Shown here one piece after another: positions 1-6,664 of a DNA stretch of 7,630 bases (position 1 is the first letter of the stretch; each line of letters starts with the position of its first letter). Source of the DNA: Loki-b32 sp964493385 (GTDB lineage: Archaea > Asgardarchaeota > Lokiarchaeia > Sigyniarchaeales > SOKP01); contig CAZBNW010000118.1 in the NCBI GenBank assembly GCA_964493385.1, positions 1-7,630 on the forward strand, written 5' to 3'. The position numbers and the translations under genes are program-made. A model generated the notes under the pieces. It searched no databases. It saw only the letters and a list, made by a program, of their open reading frames with translations, and had not been told where the DNA came from.

Positions 1-729
1 CCCGAATCTTTTTGGTATTTTTCTAAAGCTGTTGAGGGTATGAATGATTTTTGTAGATCCTTAAGAATTCCAATAATAGGTGGAAATGTATCTTTCTATA
101 ATGAAGATGAAGTCAAGAAAACAGCAATTAAGGCAACGCCTATGATAATGATCGTAGGACTCATTCAAGGTGAAGAGAATATAATAACTCTTCCGTTTAA
201 GGATGTGGGAGATCATATCTTTCTAATAGGGGACACAAAAGCAGAATTAGGAGGTTCAGAATATCATTCAGTTATTTATAATCTTGAGGGGGGAACACCT
301 CCTAAGGTTGATGAGGCAAAAATTCAAGCTACTTGGGATTTCCTTCTTGAGTTATACAAAAGAAATCTTGTGAAGGCAAATCATGATGTTAATAAAGGTG
401 GTATTATCATTACAATTGCTGAAATGTGCTTCAAACATAAATTAGGGGCAGATTTAAACTTTTCAAGTAGTTATGACGAAAACCTAAGGGATGATGAATT
501 TCTATTTAGCGAATCAGTGGGGAGATTCATCATAGAAACGGATCCTAATGATTACGATACTATTATAGAAATTTCAAAACAATTTGACGTTGAAATTAAA
601 AAAATAGGTGTTTTATTTAATAATCCAGAAATAAGCATTAGAGGATTAAGATCTCAAAGTTTTAAAGTTAATATTAATAAAATGAAAGATTTATTTGATT
701 CTACAATTCCAAGCTTGATGGAAATCTAA
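1..729 (+). CDS. purL: Phosphoribosylformylglycinamidine synthase II (PurL), C-terminal part, cut by the window start
   Basis: PurL makes FGAM from FGAR, ATP and glutamine-derived ammonia in de novo purine synthesis. The frame is open from base 1, giving 242 residues; the first internal ATG at base 40 is not the start because PESFWYFSKAVEG precedes it in frame. Family signatures in order are GGNVSFYNE (visible residues 27-35), TPMIMIVGLI, the LIGDTKAELGGSEY block, HDVNKGG at 128-134 (the HD-x-[SA]-x-GG element of the second AIRS-like half) and FSESVGRFIIE. Full-length archaeal PurL is roughly 700-770 residues, so about the last third is visible. The gene ends with TAA at 727-729. No gene follows closely on this strand, so it is either the last gene of its operon or transcribed alone. 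The family call is secure; the missing N-terminus lies outside the window. Confidence 0.96.
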   Translation, partial: PESFWYFSKAVEGMNDFCRSLRIPIIGGNVSFYNEDEVKKTAIKATPMIMIVGLIQGEENIITLPFKDVGDHIFLIGDTKAELGGSEYHSVIYNLEGGTPPKVDEAKIQATWDFLLELYKRNLVKANHDVNKGGIIITIAEMCFKHKLGADLNFSSSYDENLRDDEFLFSESVGRFIIETDPNDYDTIIEISKQFDVEIKKIGVLFNNPEISIRGLRSQSFKVNINKMKDLFDSTIPSLMEI

Positions 730-840
730 TTTAATTAAATAAAAAAGTAATTTATATGTTGTAAAATTTTCAAGAATTAAATAAAAATTTCCGTATATCA
801 TCACACAAGATTTTTAAATTAAAACCAAAAATTTGAAATA

Positions 841-857
841 TTTTTATAATTTTTTAA
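841..857 (+). terminator. Possible U-rich terminator downstream of purL
   Basis: Two T-rich runs (TTTTTATAATTTTTTAAT) lie about 110 bases after the purL stop, without a convincing hairpin. Archaeal polymerase can terminate on U tracts alone, but this whole interval is AT-rich, so the call is weak. Confidence 0.25.
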
Positions 858-887
858 TAATTGGACAACTACATACGTGTTAATTTT

Positions 888-900
888 TTTATATATAATA
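888..900 (+). promoter_or_regulatory. TATA box of the small zinc-motif gene
   Basis: TTTATATATAATA is an excellent archaeal TATA box. Counting about 26 bases downstream places the transcript start near 920, only a few bases before the ATG at 928. The mRNA is therefore probably leaderless or nearly so, which fits the absence of a Shine-Dalgarno site. It also argues against the in-frame TTG at 916, which would lie upstream of the predicted transcript start. Confidence 0.6.
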
Positions 901-927
901 GTAGAACAATAAATATTGATTACAATT

Positions 928-1134
928 ATGAGTGTTCGATGTCGTGCGTGCATAAAATGCAGAACATATCTTGTTATTCATCCAGGTAATCCCGTTAACC
1001 AAATAGAAATCAAGAAATTTGAAAAAAAGCATTTAGGTCATACAGTAGTGACTGTTGATCTTAATGAAGTAAAAGGTAGTTATATTTCTTCTAAGAATCA
1101 TGAAGCTGAAAACGCTACTCAGGAAGTAGAATAA
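928..1134 (+). CDS. Small conserved-looking protein with CxxCxxC and HxxH motifs (68 aa), function unknown
   Basis: The product is 68 residues. Its N-terminus carries three cysteines spaced CxxCxxC (C5, C8, C11). A charged middle contains FEKKHLGH, giving an HxxH pair (H35, H38), followed by a beta-like VVTVDLNEV stretch and an acidic, polar tail from about residue 55. The spacing could form one zinc site from two or three Cys and two His, but this is inferred from spacing only. I chose ATG 928 over the in-frame TTG 916 because of the TATA box position. The gene stands alone, between purL and a convergent minus-strand gene. It resembles short archaeal Zn-binding proteins of unknown role, but I cannot name a family. 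Expression is likely real given the clean promoter, and the residue mix is not that of a random AT-rich ORF. Confidence 0.75.
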   Translation: MSVRCRACIKCRTYLVIHPGNPVNQIEIKKFEKKHLGHTVVTVDLNEVKGSYISSKNHEAENATQEVE

Positions 1135-1160
1135 TCTCTTTCTTAACTTTATAATTATTG

Positions 1161-1177
1161 AAAAAAAAAGAAAAAAA
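1161..1177 (-). terminator. Poly-U terminator of the minus-strand operon
   Basis: On the minus strand this reads TTTTTTTCTTTTTTTTT, a nearly unbroken U tract starting 21 bases past the TAA at 1198. U tracts without a hairpin are typical archaeal intrinsic terminators. It lies between two convergent genes and would end the CBS/GFRGG transcript before it runs into the small plus-strand gene. Confidence 0.6.
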
Positions 1178-1197
1178 TATTTTAGTATTGAATTACA

Positions 1198-2819
1198 TTA
1201 TTTTTCTACTTTAGTACCACACCATTTACAGAAACTTTCCGTTCCAGTAAGTTTACTTCCGCATAGAGAACATGTTTTTGCCTTAGCTGGAGTAGTTATT
1301 GAAGGAACACCAACTTGTCTTCCTTCTATTTTTCCTCCACATTTAGGACAAAATTTTGCATCAGGTTTTATTGGTGAATTACAACGAGTACATTTGATTT
1401 CTTTTTCAACAGTCTCTGGAGGAGTGATTTTGTATGGTGATACCTTTTTTTGCTCTGGTGTGATTGGTGCTTTAAGTTTTAATTTTTTCTGACCTCTTCT
1501 TGCTACAACTGCGGCTATTAATATAATGATAACAACTACAAGAATTATAACTAAGATCCATTGAATATCGAACCATCTCTCTTGATAAGTAACACCCGTA
1601 TCATAACTCACATCAAACGTGATTGTTGTAGATTCATCTGGTGAATTCATCGGGTCAAAATAGATAAAGAAATACCAATTTCCAGATGTAGGAACTGTAA
1701 AAGTATCTGTTGAGACAAAAGTAACACCTTCGTTTGTTTCATATGTACCACTAAAATCAGGCACATTTGTAGCTGTGTAATTTATTGTATAATCAACATC
1801 AATTGAAGATACTCCATCATTGTACCAAACAAGATAATAATCATTGGTAACACTAATACTATAAGATCCACTACTTTGATTAGTATTTACTTCACTTACA
1901 GGGAATACTGGAGAACCTCCATAATACCAATCATAAAAATCATAACCATCTGCAATAAAGAAATCAATTTCATCGCTTGCGTTAAAGTTATATAGTATGG
2001 AGGAACCAGATCTAAGAAATAACCACTCAGACCAATAATCGCTTAAAAGAGGGTTTATAGTTTCTGAATTTATAACGTCAATGTATTTTGTTATTACAGG
2101 AAGATATTCAAACGGCTGATTCCAGAGTGCAAATGTTATATCACTAGGAGAAGATTGAACTGAAAATGTTATTTGATTTCCAGCTTCAATATATTCATAC
2201 TCATACCAAAATTCATTAAAATATAAAGTCTCAGTAGAACGATAATTTACATAACCATTTTCATCAGCTTGACTACCTGGAAACCAAAATGCTACACCAG
2301 CGACAGGGAGGATTATCAGTGCAAGAACAATCATAAATATAATTCCCGCTCCAATATACACTGGACTATAATACCAAGGTCGATACCAATGTCCCGCCCA
2401 ATAAGGTGAATACCACCATCTCCAATACCAGGGTCGATGATACCACCAATATGGTCTATAGTATCTACGATGTGGTCCATAATATCTATGTGAATAAGGG
2501 CCCCTGGGAGATCTTGATGTTACTCTTGTGGCACCAGTTCTCCCAAACGGTCTTCCACCACCCCGATATCCACCTCTAAATCCCCCGGCACCACCTCTAA
2601 ATCCACCACCTCTAAATCCACCACCTCTAAATCCACCNNNNNNNNNNNNNNNNNNNNNNNNNNNNNNNNNNNNNNNNNNNNNNNNNNNNNNNNNNNNNNN
2701 NNNNNNNNNNNNNNNNNNNNNNNNNNNNNNNNNNNNNCACCACCTCTAAATCCACCACCTCTAAATCCACCACCTCTAAATCCACCGCCACCACGAAATC
2801 CTCCACCACCTCGGGGCAT
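1198..2819 (-). CDS. Membrane-anchored GFRGG-repeat, double zinc-ribbon protein (gene interrupted by an assembly gap)
   Basis: Visible sequence gives 27 residues before the N run and 479 after it. Order: MPRGGGG start and GFRGG repeats; gap; more GFRGG repeats; an Arg/Tyr/Trp-rich stretch of about 50 residues (for example RPYWWYHRPWYW, near 2362-2508); a hydrophobic helix starting YIGAGIIFMIVLALIIL (about 2279-2360); a beta-rich, Tyr/Asp/Ser-rich ectodomain of about 235 residues; a second helix (ILVIILVVVIIILIAAVVA, about 1501-1557) followed by RRGQKKLKLK; and two zinc ribbons, CTRC-x10-CPKC (1337-1392) and CSLC-x10-CKWC (1216-1272). Basic flanks predict both termini in the cytoplasm. The start is ATG 2819, three bases after the CBS gene stop, with GAGGTG about 12 bases upstream. 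The GTG at 2361 is internal because the frame stays open to the gap. With exactly 100 Ns the two sides are out of frame; a gap of 101 bases would join them as perfect repeats. Zinc ribbons often bind nucleic acid or protein. Function is unknown. Confidence 0.85.
2590..2789 (-). repeat. 15-bp tandem repeat encoding GFRGG, broken by the gap
   Basis: The unit on the plus strand is ACCACCTCTAAATCC. Three exact copies lie left of the gap (2590-2634) and three lie right of it (2739-2783), with diverged copies on both outer sides. Each unit encodes Gly-Phe-Arg-Gly-Gly on the minus strand with identical codons, which suggests recent expansion by slippage or unequal crossover. Copy number is unknown because the array spans the assembly gap. 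Confidence 0.93.
2638..2737. other. Assembly gap, 100 N placeholder
   Basis: Exactly 100 Ns sit in the middle of the 15-bp array. A continuous perfect array needs a gap of 11+15k bases (for example 86, 101 or 116), so 100 cannot be the true size if the repeat is regular. This is a scaffolding placeholder, and short reads could not have resolved the array. Confidence 0.97.
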
Positions 2820-2822
2820 TTC

Positions 2823-3824
2823 TTATTTTGACACCTCACTTGTTATTGCTTCAGGTCCTACTTCGCTTCGGAAAATATAGTCTCGATTGATAGCTAATAG
2901 AAATAAAATCATCGAAATAATTGACGTTGTTAATCCTACAGGATCAATGGTAATAATAGGAGGTGTTTCAAGTGCAAATGCTATACCAAATAATATCCAT
3001 TCAAAAGCCATAAAGAAAACAACTAATCCAGGTACAAAAATTCTTAAAATCCGACCTGTCTGTAGATTTCTAGTATCAGAAAAACTTGTATAGATTATTG
3101 AAAATAACCCGATTATTCCGGATAGCAACATAAGAATACTAAATATACCAATTACAAGCCATATTGGATCATTTAAGTTAAAAAAAGGCATCAAAATCCC
3201 TACACCCCTTACATCAAATAAAGTGAAAAACAATGTTGGATCCCCTACGAGTGGTGGTCCCATACCAAGTATACTATTAAGATCACTATATTTCCCTGTA
3301 AAAAATCCAAAAATTCCAGCTAAAGGTAAAATTATCCCTAGTGTGAATCCTATAATTGCACAAACACTACCAAACCAGAATTCTGCTGCTTTTGTATTTC
3401 TCACTGGAATAAGACCGATTTCGTCTATATTCTGATCAGGAATGAAGCTCCAACAGTCATGAATAGAACATACTCCTACAAGTTTTTCATTTTCAACTAC
3501 AGGTACAACATTAACATTTAAATCACGCATTCTTGTAAAAGCATCAGTGACGGGAGTATCTAACGTTACTGGAGTAATTTTATACATTGTAGAAATTACC
3601 TTCTCAGTTTTAACGTCGCTTCCTTCTGCCACAACATTTTGTACAATATCAAAATCGGCAATAACTCCTAAAATTTTCTGATTTTCTCCTTCAATTACTA
3701 CTAAATCTGGAACTCCTAACTCTTTCATCTTTTTCGCGGCTTCTTGAATTGTTGCTTTTGAGTCAATTATCCCATATTCATCATCAATCACTAGATCTCG
3801 AACAAAATATTCTTTTAAAGCCAT
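2823..3824 (-). CDS. CBS-domain-pair membrane protein (333 aa)
   Basis: Residues 8-65 and 72-128 form two CBS domains, with the typical ends GVIADFDIV (53-61) and GVCSIHDCW (117-125). CBS pairs usually bind adenine nucleotides or SAM and regulate attached domains. After a linker come four hydrophobic helices at about 150-175, 221-245, 260-285 and 292-313, with a glycine/proline-rich loop between the first two. The CBS pair would face the cytoplasm, and an even helix count returns the short polar tail to the same side. The membrane part does not match a transporter or channel family I can name; the CBS-first order is unlike CorC/HlyC or CLC proteins. The stop TAA is three bases before the GFRGG gene start, so the two are translationally close and probably act together. 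The transcript should start near 3862, from a TATA box at 3885-3892. Confidence 0.88.
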   Translation of the reverse strand: MALKEYFVRDLVIDDEYGIIDSKATIQEAAKKMKELGVPDLVVIEGENQKILGVIADFDIVQNVVAEGSDVKTEKVISTMYKITPVTLDTPVTDAFTRMRDLNVNVVPVVENEKLVGVCSIHDCWSFIPDQNIDEIGLIPVRNTKAAEFWFGSVCAIIGFTLGIILPLAGIFGFFTGKYSDLNSILGMGPPLVGDPTLFFTLFDVRGVGILMPFFNLNDPIWLVIGIFSILMLLSGIIGLFSIIYTSFSDTRNLQTGRILRIFVPGLVVFFMAFEWILFGIAFALETPPIITIDPVGLTTSIISMILFLLAINRDYIFRSEVGPEAITSEVSK

Positions 3825-3884
3825 GAATTAAACATCCCATTTTTAAGTTAAATTAATTTTCTATGAAACATAACTAAAAAACAA

Positions 3885-3898
3885 TATATAAATCTTTT
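3885..3898 (-). promoter_or_regulatory. BRE/TATA promoter of the CBS-GFRGG operon
   Basis: The minus strand reads AAAAGATTTATATA, a purine-rich BRE-like stretch followed by TTTATATA. The TATA centre near 3888 predicts a transcript start near 3862 and a leader of about 37 bases before ATG 3824. A GGGATG eight bases before the ATG is only a weak ribosome-binding site. Confidence 0.6.
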
Positions 3899-3904
3899 TG
3901 TTAA

Positions 3905-3920
3905 AATGGATTGCTCCATT
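3905..3920 (-). other. Small hairpin with a GCAA tetraloop
   Basis: On the minus strand AATGGA-GCAA-TCCATT forms a perfect 6-bp stem closed by a GNRA-type loop. It lies about 110 bases after the phosphatase stop and just upstream of the CBS operon promoter. It may be a transcript 3' end or chance; no U tract follows directly. Confidence 0.35.
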
Positions 3921-4029
3921 ACTAAAAGAGAATAACAAAAATTGGTCTCTTTATGTTTTAAAAGATTTAATTTATAGGTTACTAACTTTATCTGACATTT
4001 TTTGTAGGTCTTAAAACTCGTAAAAACTC

Positions 4030-4830
4030 TCATTCTAAAAGAAGATCTAATAAAGAACTAAATGAATCAATTACTAAAAATGGTTCAATTTCTGATTTAG
4101 CAGATTCAAAATATTGTCCTTTGCCTGTTTTTACTAATATACCCTTGATTCCCGCATTATCAGCACCTTGAATATCGGATTCAGGATCATCGCCAATCAC
4201 GATAACATTATCAATACCAAGGTTGATTTTGTTTAATGCATGCAAAAAATATTCTTTTGAAGGCTTTCCAAATATTTTAGGAGTCACATTTGCAGCGTTA
4301 GCAATCATTTGAACAAATGAACCAGTATCTATTACTGGTTCACCATTACGGTCAAGATAATATCTATTACCTTGCATTCCAAGAAGCTTAGCACCTTTAA
4401 GCACAAATTTAAAAGCTATATTAAGTCTATTTACATCCCAATTGTCATGAAAATCACCTATGATTACAAAATCAGGTAATTCAGAACCTTCAACATGAGG
4501 AAAGGCTTGAAATTCCTTCTCTACTTCTACTGTTGTAACAAAGTAAGATTTTTTGCTCGGGCATTTAGATAGAAACTCTTTTAAAGCAATAATTGGTGTA
4601 AAAATCTCATCCTCATTGATTGTAAATCCATAATCTTTTAAGATTTTTAAAACAGTTTTAGGAGATTTACTATCTGTATTTGTAAGAAAAAGGAGTTTTA
4701 AACCTGCATCACGTAACTTAGAGACTGTTTCAGCAGTCCCAGAGATTGCTTTTCCTTTAAAATAAAGTGTTCCATCTATATCTACTAATAACCCTTTAAT
4801 TTGACTAAAATCTTTCTTAATTTTCTCCAT
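4030..4830 (-). CDS. HAD-superfamily hydrolase, HDHD2/LHPP-like (class IIA)
   Basis: This is a 266-residue phosphatase-like protein of the HAD IIA subclass. Motif I is DIDGT (D17 nucleophile, D19 acid/base). Motif II is FLTNT with T50. Motif III is FGKPSKEYF with K189. Motif IV is VIGDDPESDIQGAD with D214, D215 and D219, followed by GILVKTGKG. The cap lies between motifs II and III, as in class II. Length and the GDD..SDIQGA-x2-AG-x4-LVKTGK signature fit the HDHD2/LHPP group, which includes eukaryotic members; substrate cannot be read from sequence and may be a small phosphate ester or phosphoamide. All catalytic residues are present. It follows crotonase 1 by 67 bases, and the minus strand there has CTATAAAA (plus strand, 4872-4879) well placed for its own promoter, so it may be transcribed both with and without the crotonases. 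TGA stop. Confidence 0.92.
   Translation of the reverse strand: MEKIKKDFSQIKGLLVDIDGTLYFKGKAISGTAETVSKLRDAGLKLLFLTNTDSKSPKTVLKILKDYGFTINEDEIFTPIIALKEFLSKCPSKKSYFVTTVEVEKEFQAFPHVEGSELPDFVIIGDFHDNWDVNRLNIAFKFVLKGAKLLGMQGNRYYLDRNGEPVIDTGSFVQMIANAANVTPKIFGKPSKEYFLHALNKINLGIDNVIVIGDDPESDIQGADNAGIKGILVKTGKGQYFESAKSEIEPFLVIDSFSSLLDLLLE
4661..4688. repeat. 28-bp direct repeat, copy A (inside the HAD gene, motif II region)
   Basis: GGAGATTTAC-T-ATCTGTATTTGTAAGAA on the plus strand matches 6665-6692 at 27 of 28 positions; the only difference is T here and A there. This copy encodes FLTNTDSKSP on the minus strand and is the likely source copy. Confidence 0.9.
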
Positions 4831-4897
4831 TTTTAATTTCCTAATAATCTCTTTTATTAATGAATCTTTAACTATAAAACTGCATATATGGGTATTA

Positions 4898-5731
4898 TCA
4901 CTCTAAAGGGAAAAAATCTGGTAAATCTCTAGGTACTTTCATTTTCCATTCGGGTTTTCTTTTTTGAAGGAAAGACACTACTCCTTCACGTGCATCTGGT
5001 TGTAACCCAGTCCATCCAAAATATTTGTGATTAATTCTTTCCGCCTTATCTATATCCGTTTCGGTAAGGAATTGATAAAGCATTCTTTTTGTAAGAGTAA
5101 CACTCACAGGAGCATTTAATAAGATTTCCTCCGCTAATTCTCTTGCCATATCCATTAATTTATCATCAGGTACGACTCGACTGACAAGTCCGAATTCCAA
5201 AGCTTCCTTAGCATTGATAATTCTACCAGTATACATGAGTTCTGCTGCTCTACTAATTCCAATAATGCGAGGTAAAATCCAAGGACAAGCAATTTCAGGT
5301 ATAACCCCACGTCGATTAAAGACAATACCGATACGTGCACTCTCAGATGCTATTCTTATGTCAAATGGCAAAATAAATGTTACACCGACTCCCACAACAG
5401 GTCCGTTTATTGCTACTATTACAGGTTTCTTCAATAAGAAGTATCGTCTAATTGTACTACCTTCTCGTCTGGATCTCTCATCAGCCTCACGAGGTCGATT
5501 TGAACCATTGAAAGTGTTAGCACCTCTAGACAAATCTGCACCAGCACAAAAACCTCTTCCTGCACCCGTTATTATCGTGACTCGTAGGTTTGGATTATTT
5601 TCAACTTTCAATAATGCATCCCAAATCTCGTTTCCCATCTGCCATGTCCAAGCATTAAGACGCTCTGGTCTGTTTAAAGTTATTGTGGCTATTTGATCTG
5701 AAATTTCAAAAATTATTAGTTCATAATCCAT
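4898..5731 (-). CDS. Crotonase-fold (enoyl-CoA hydratase/isomerase family) protein 1
   Basis: At 277 residues it has the family's usual length. N-terminal IATITLNRPERLNAW is followed by the first oxyanion-hole segment GAGRGFCAGADLS (56-68) and the second, INGPVVGVGV (108-117), so a CoA thioester-binding site is expected. The two catalytic glutamates of enoyl-CoA hydratase (rat E144 and E164) align to T118 and F138, so simple hydratase activity is unlikely. However, RGVIPEIACPW (141-151) keeps the Glu (E146) that serves as base in ECI2/Eci1-type enoyl-CoA isomerases, making an isomerase-like activity possible. An Arg/Glu-rich insertion (79-96) follows the first oxyanion segment. The start ATG is supported by a strong Shine-Dalgarno site, GGAGGT at plus 5742-5747, ten bases upstream. 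It lies 54 bases after crotonase 2. Probable acyl-CoA metabolism; exact substrate unknown. TGA stop. Confidence 0.93.
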   Translation of the reverse strand: MDYELIIFEISDQIATITLNRPERLNAWTWQMGNEIWDALLKVENNPNLRVTIITGAGRGFCAGADLSRGANTFNGSNRPREADERSRREGSTIRRYFLLKKPVIVAINGPVVGVGVTFILPFDIRIASESARIGIVFNRRGVIPEIACPWILPRIIGISRAAELMYTGRIINAKEALEFGLVSRVVPDDKLMDMARELAEEILLNAPVSVTLTKRMLYQFLTETDIDKAERINHKYFGWTGLQPDAREGVVSFLQKRKPEWKMKVPRDLPDFFPLE

Positions 5732-5741
5732 ATTTACTAAT

Positions 5742-5747
5742 ACCTCC
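5742..5747 (-). promoter_or_regulatory. Strong Shine-Dalgarno site of crotonase 1
   Basis: GGAGGT on the minus strand, ten bases before ATG 5731, fixes the start. Its presence in an internal cistron, against leader-poor first cistrons elsewhere in the window, supports co-transcription with crotonase 2. Confidence 0.75.
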
Positions 5748-5754
5748 TTTTTTC

Positions 5755-5763
5755 AAAAAAAAA
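5755..5763 (-). terminator. U9 tract between the two crotonase genes (possible attenuator)
   Basis: Nine consecutive Ts on the minus strand lie between the crotonase 2 stop and the crotonase 1 ribosome-binding site. In archaea a U tract of this length can cause partial termination, which would lower expression of the downstream genes. No hairpin is evident. Confidence 0.3.
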
Positions 5764-5785
5764 TTTAAATTTAAACTATATTATT

Positions 5786-6535
5786 TTATCTTTGTTCTCT
5801 AAATAATCTATTGTATCTATTCATCTGACCGTAGTAATCGAATAATGCATCAATCCCTCTTATTCTAAGTGCGGTATTGAGGGAAGTCTTAAGTTTTAGA
5901 GTTCCATCAGGGGGAGTTTCTGCAATTTTGGATGCAATTTTGTTTACTTCCTCTTCAAGATTCTCTCGAGGAACACTCAAACTTACAAGTCCCCATTGTG
6001 CTGCTTCTTTTCCTGTTATCCTTTGACCAGTCAACAGAAGGTATCTCGCTCTTTTGACACCTAAATAAAATTGCCAGAGAGGTAAGCTCTGAGAACCACC
6101 CCATACTTGCTGAATGGGGTGTCCTAATAATGCATCATCTGCTGCTACTGAGATATCACATAGAAGCTGCAGATAACATCCAGCATCAGTGGCATAACCG
6201 TGAACTTGAGCGATAGTTGGTTTTGGAAAATACAATATTCGCGGGTATTTAGCATATATCTTTTTGTTTAATATCTCATAAGAATTTCTATAAGTCCAAC
6301 CTCCCTCTGGTGGTGTTAAATAATATGATCCCTTTAAATCAAAACCCGAGCAAAAACTTTTACCAGCACCTTTTAATACTATTATATTTGCACTATTATC
6401 TGCTTCAGCATGGTCAAAAACAGCATCTATATCATCAAGCAGCTGATAACTCAAGGCATTATGCTTTTCAGGTCTGTTCAGTGTAATATAACCAATTTTA
6501 TTTTTTGATTCATAAATAACAGTTTCAAATTCCAT
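5786..6535 (-). CDS. Crotonase-fold protein 2, lacking canonical catalytic glutamates
   Basis: This 249-residue protein has the crotonase layout: IGYITLNRPEKHNAL at the N-terminus, oxyanion segment KGAGKSFCSGFDL (55-67), second oxyanion segment HGYATDAGCYLQLLCD (112-127) and YLLLTGQRITGKEAAQWGLV (165-184). The positions of the hydratase glutamates (rat E144, E164) hold Y121 and I141, and the isomerase-type Glu seen in crotonase 1 is absent (VWGGSQSL at 144-151). It can probably bind an acyl-CoA but should use other chemistry or other residues; crotonase-fold enzymes also include dehalogenases, hydrolases, decarboxylases and ring-forming enzymes. It is short at the C-terminus compared with crotonase 1. 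ATG 6535 is preceded by GGTGAG three bases upstream. First gene of the cluster. TAA stop. Confidence 0.9.
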   Translation of the reverse strand: MEFETVIYESKNKIGYITLNRPEKHNALSYQLLDDIDAVFDHAEADNSANIIVLKGAGKSFCSGFDLKGSYYLTPPEGGWTYRNSYEILNKKIYAKYPRILYFPKPTIAQVHGYATDAGCYLQLLCDISVAADDALLGHPIQQVWGGSQSLPLWQFYLGVKRARYLLLTGQRITGKEAAQWGLVSLSVPRENLEEEVNKIASKIAETPPDGTLKLKTSLNTALRIRGIDALFDYYGQMNRYNRLFREQR

Positions 6536-6584
6536 TTTCTCACCTTTTATATTTTTTATTTTAAACTGAATTTATCTTTTAAAA

Positions 6585-6592
6585 TATTTAAA
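6585..6592 (-). promoter_or_regulatory. Probable TATA box of the crotonase-HAD cluster
   Basis: TTTAAATA on the minus strand, centred near 6588, predicts a transcript start near 6562 and a leader of about 26 bases carrying the GGTGAG site. The surrounding DNA is AT-rich, so alternatives exist. Confidence 0.4.
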
Positions 6593-6613
6593 ATTTTAAC
6601 TCTCGAATCTAAA

Positions 6614-6628
6614 AGCTTATGAGCTTAT
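6614..6628. repeat. Short direct repeat AGCTTAT-G-AGCTTAT
   Basis: AGCTTAT occurs twice, separated by one G (6614-6620 and 6622-6628). The overlapping AAGCT-TATG-AGCTT could form a 5-bp hairpin. It lies just upstream of the predicted crotonase promoter and may be an operator or chance. Confidence 0.3.
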
Positions 6629-6664
6629 AATTATTTCTTCTGTACATTCTAATTCTTTTAGAGG

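Noticed and set aside
916..927. TTG start giving a four-residue longer N-terminus for the small protein
   Set aside because: The TATA box places transcription start near 920, after the TTG, and ATG 928 is in frame.
730..927. RNA gene in the purL downstream interval
   Set aside because: The interval is AT-rich without stable stems; it shows only T-rich runs and the TATA box.
2359..2361. GTG at 2361 as the start of the zinc-ribbon membrane protein
   Set aside because: The frame stays open upstream for 92 more codons up to the N run, and the repeat resumes on the far side behind an ATG placed three bases after the CBS gene.
2590..2789. CRISPR-like array
   Set aside because: Units are 15 bp, contiguous, in frame and without spacers; it is a coding tandem repeat.
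2528..2839. Proline-rich plus-strand frame and VDLEVV-type minus-strand frames around the gap
   Set aside because: They are other-frame readings of the 15-bp repeat, and some depend on the artificial 100-base gap length.
3848..4033. 61-codon minus-strand ORF overlapping the phosphatase stop
   Set aside because: It runs through the promoter of the CBS operon, has AT-driven composition and no recognisable motif.
5214..5696. 160-codon plus-strand ORF
   Set aside because: It is antisense to crotonase 1, whose family motifs are clear; the open frame follows from its codon use. The same applies to the 2887-3093 and 3223-3435 frames opposite the CBS gene and the minus-strand frame at 5155-5340.
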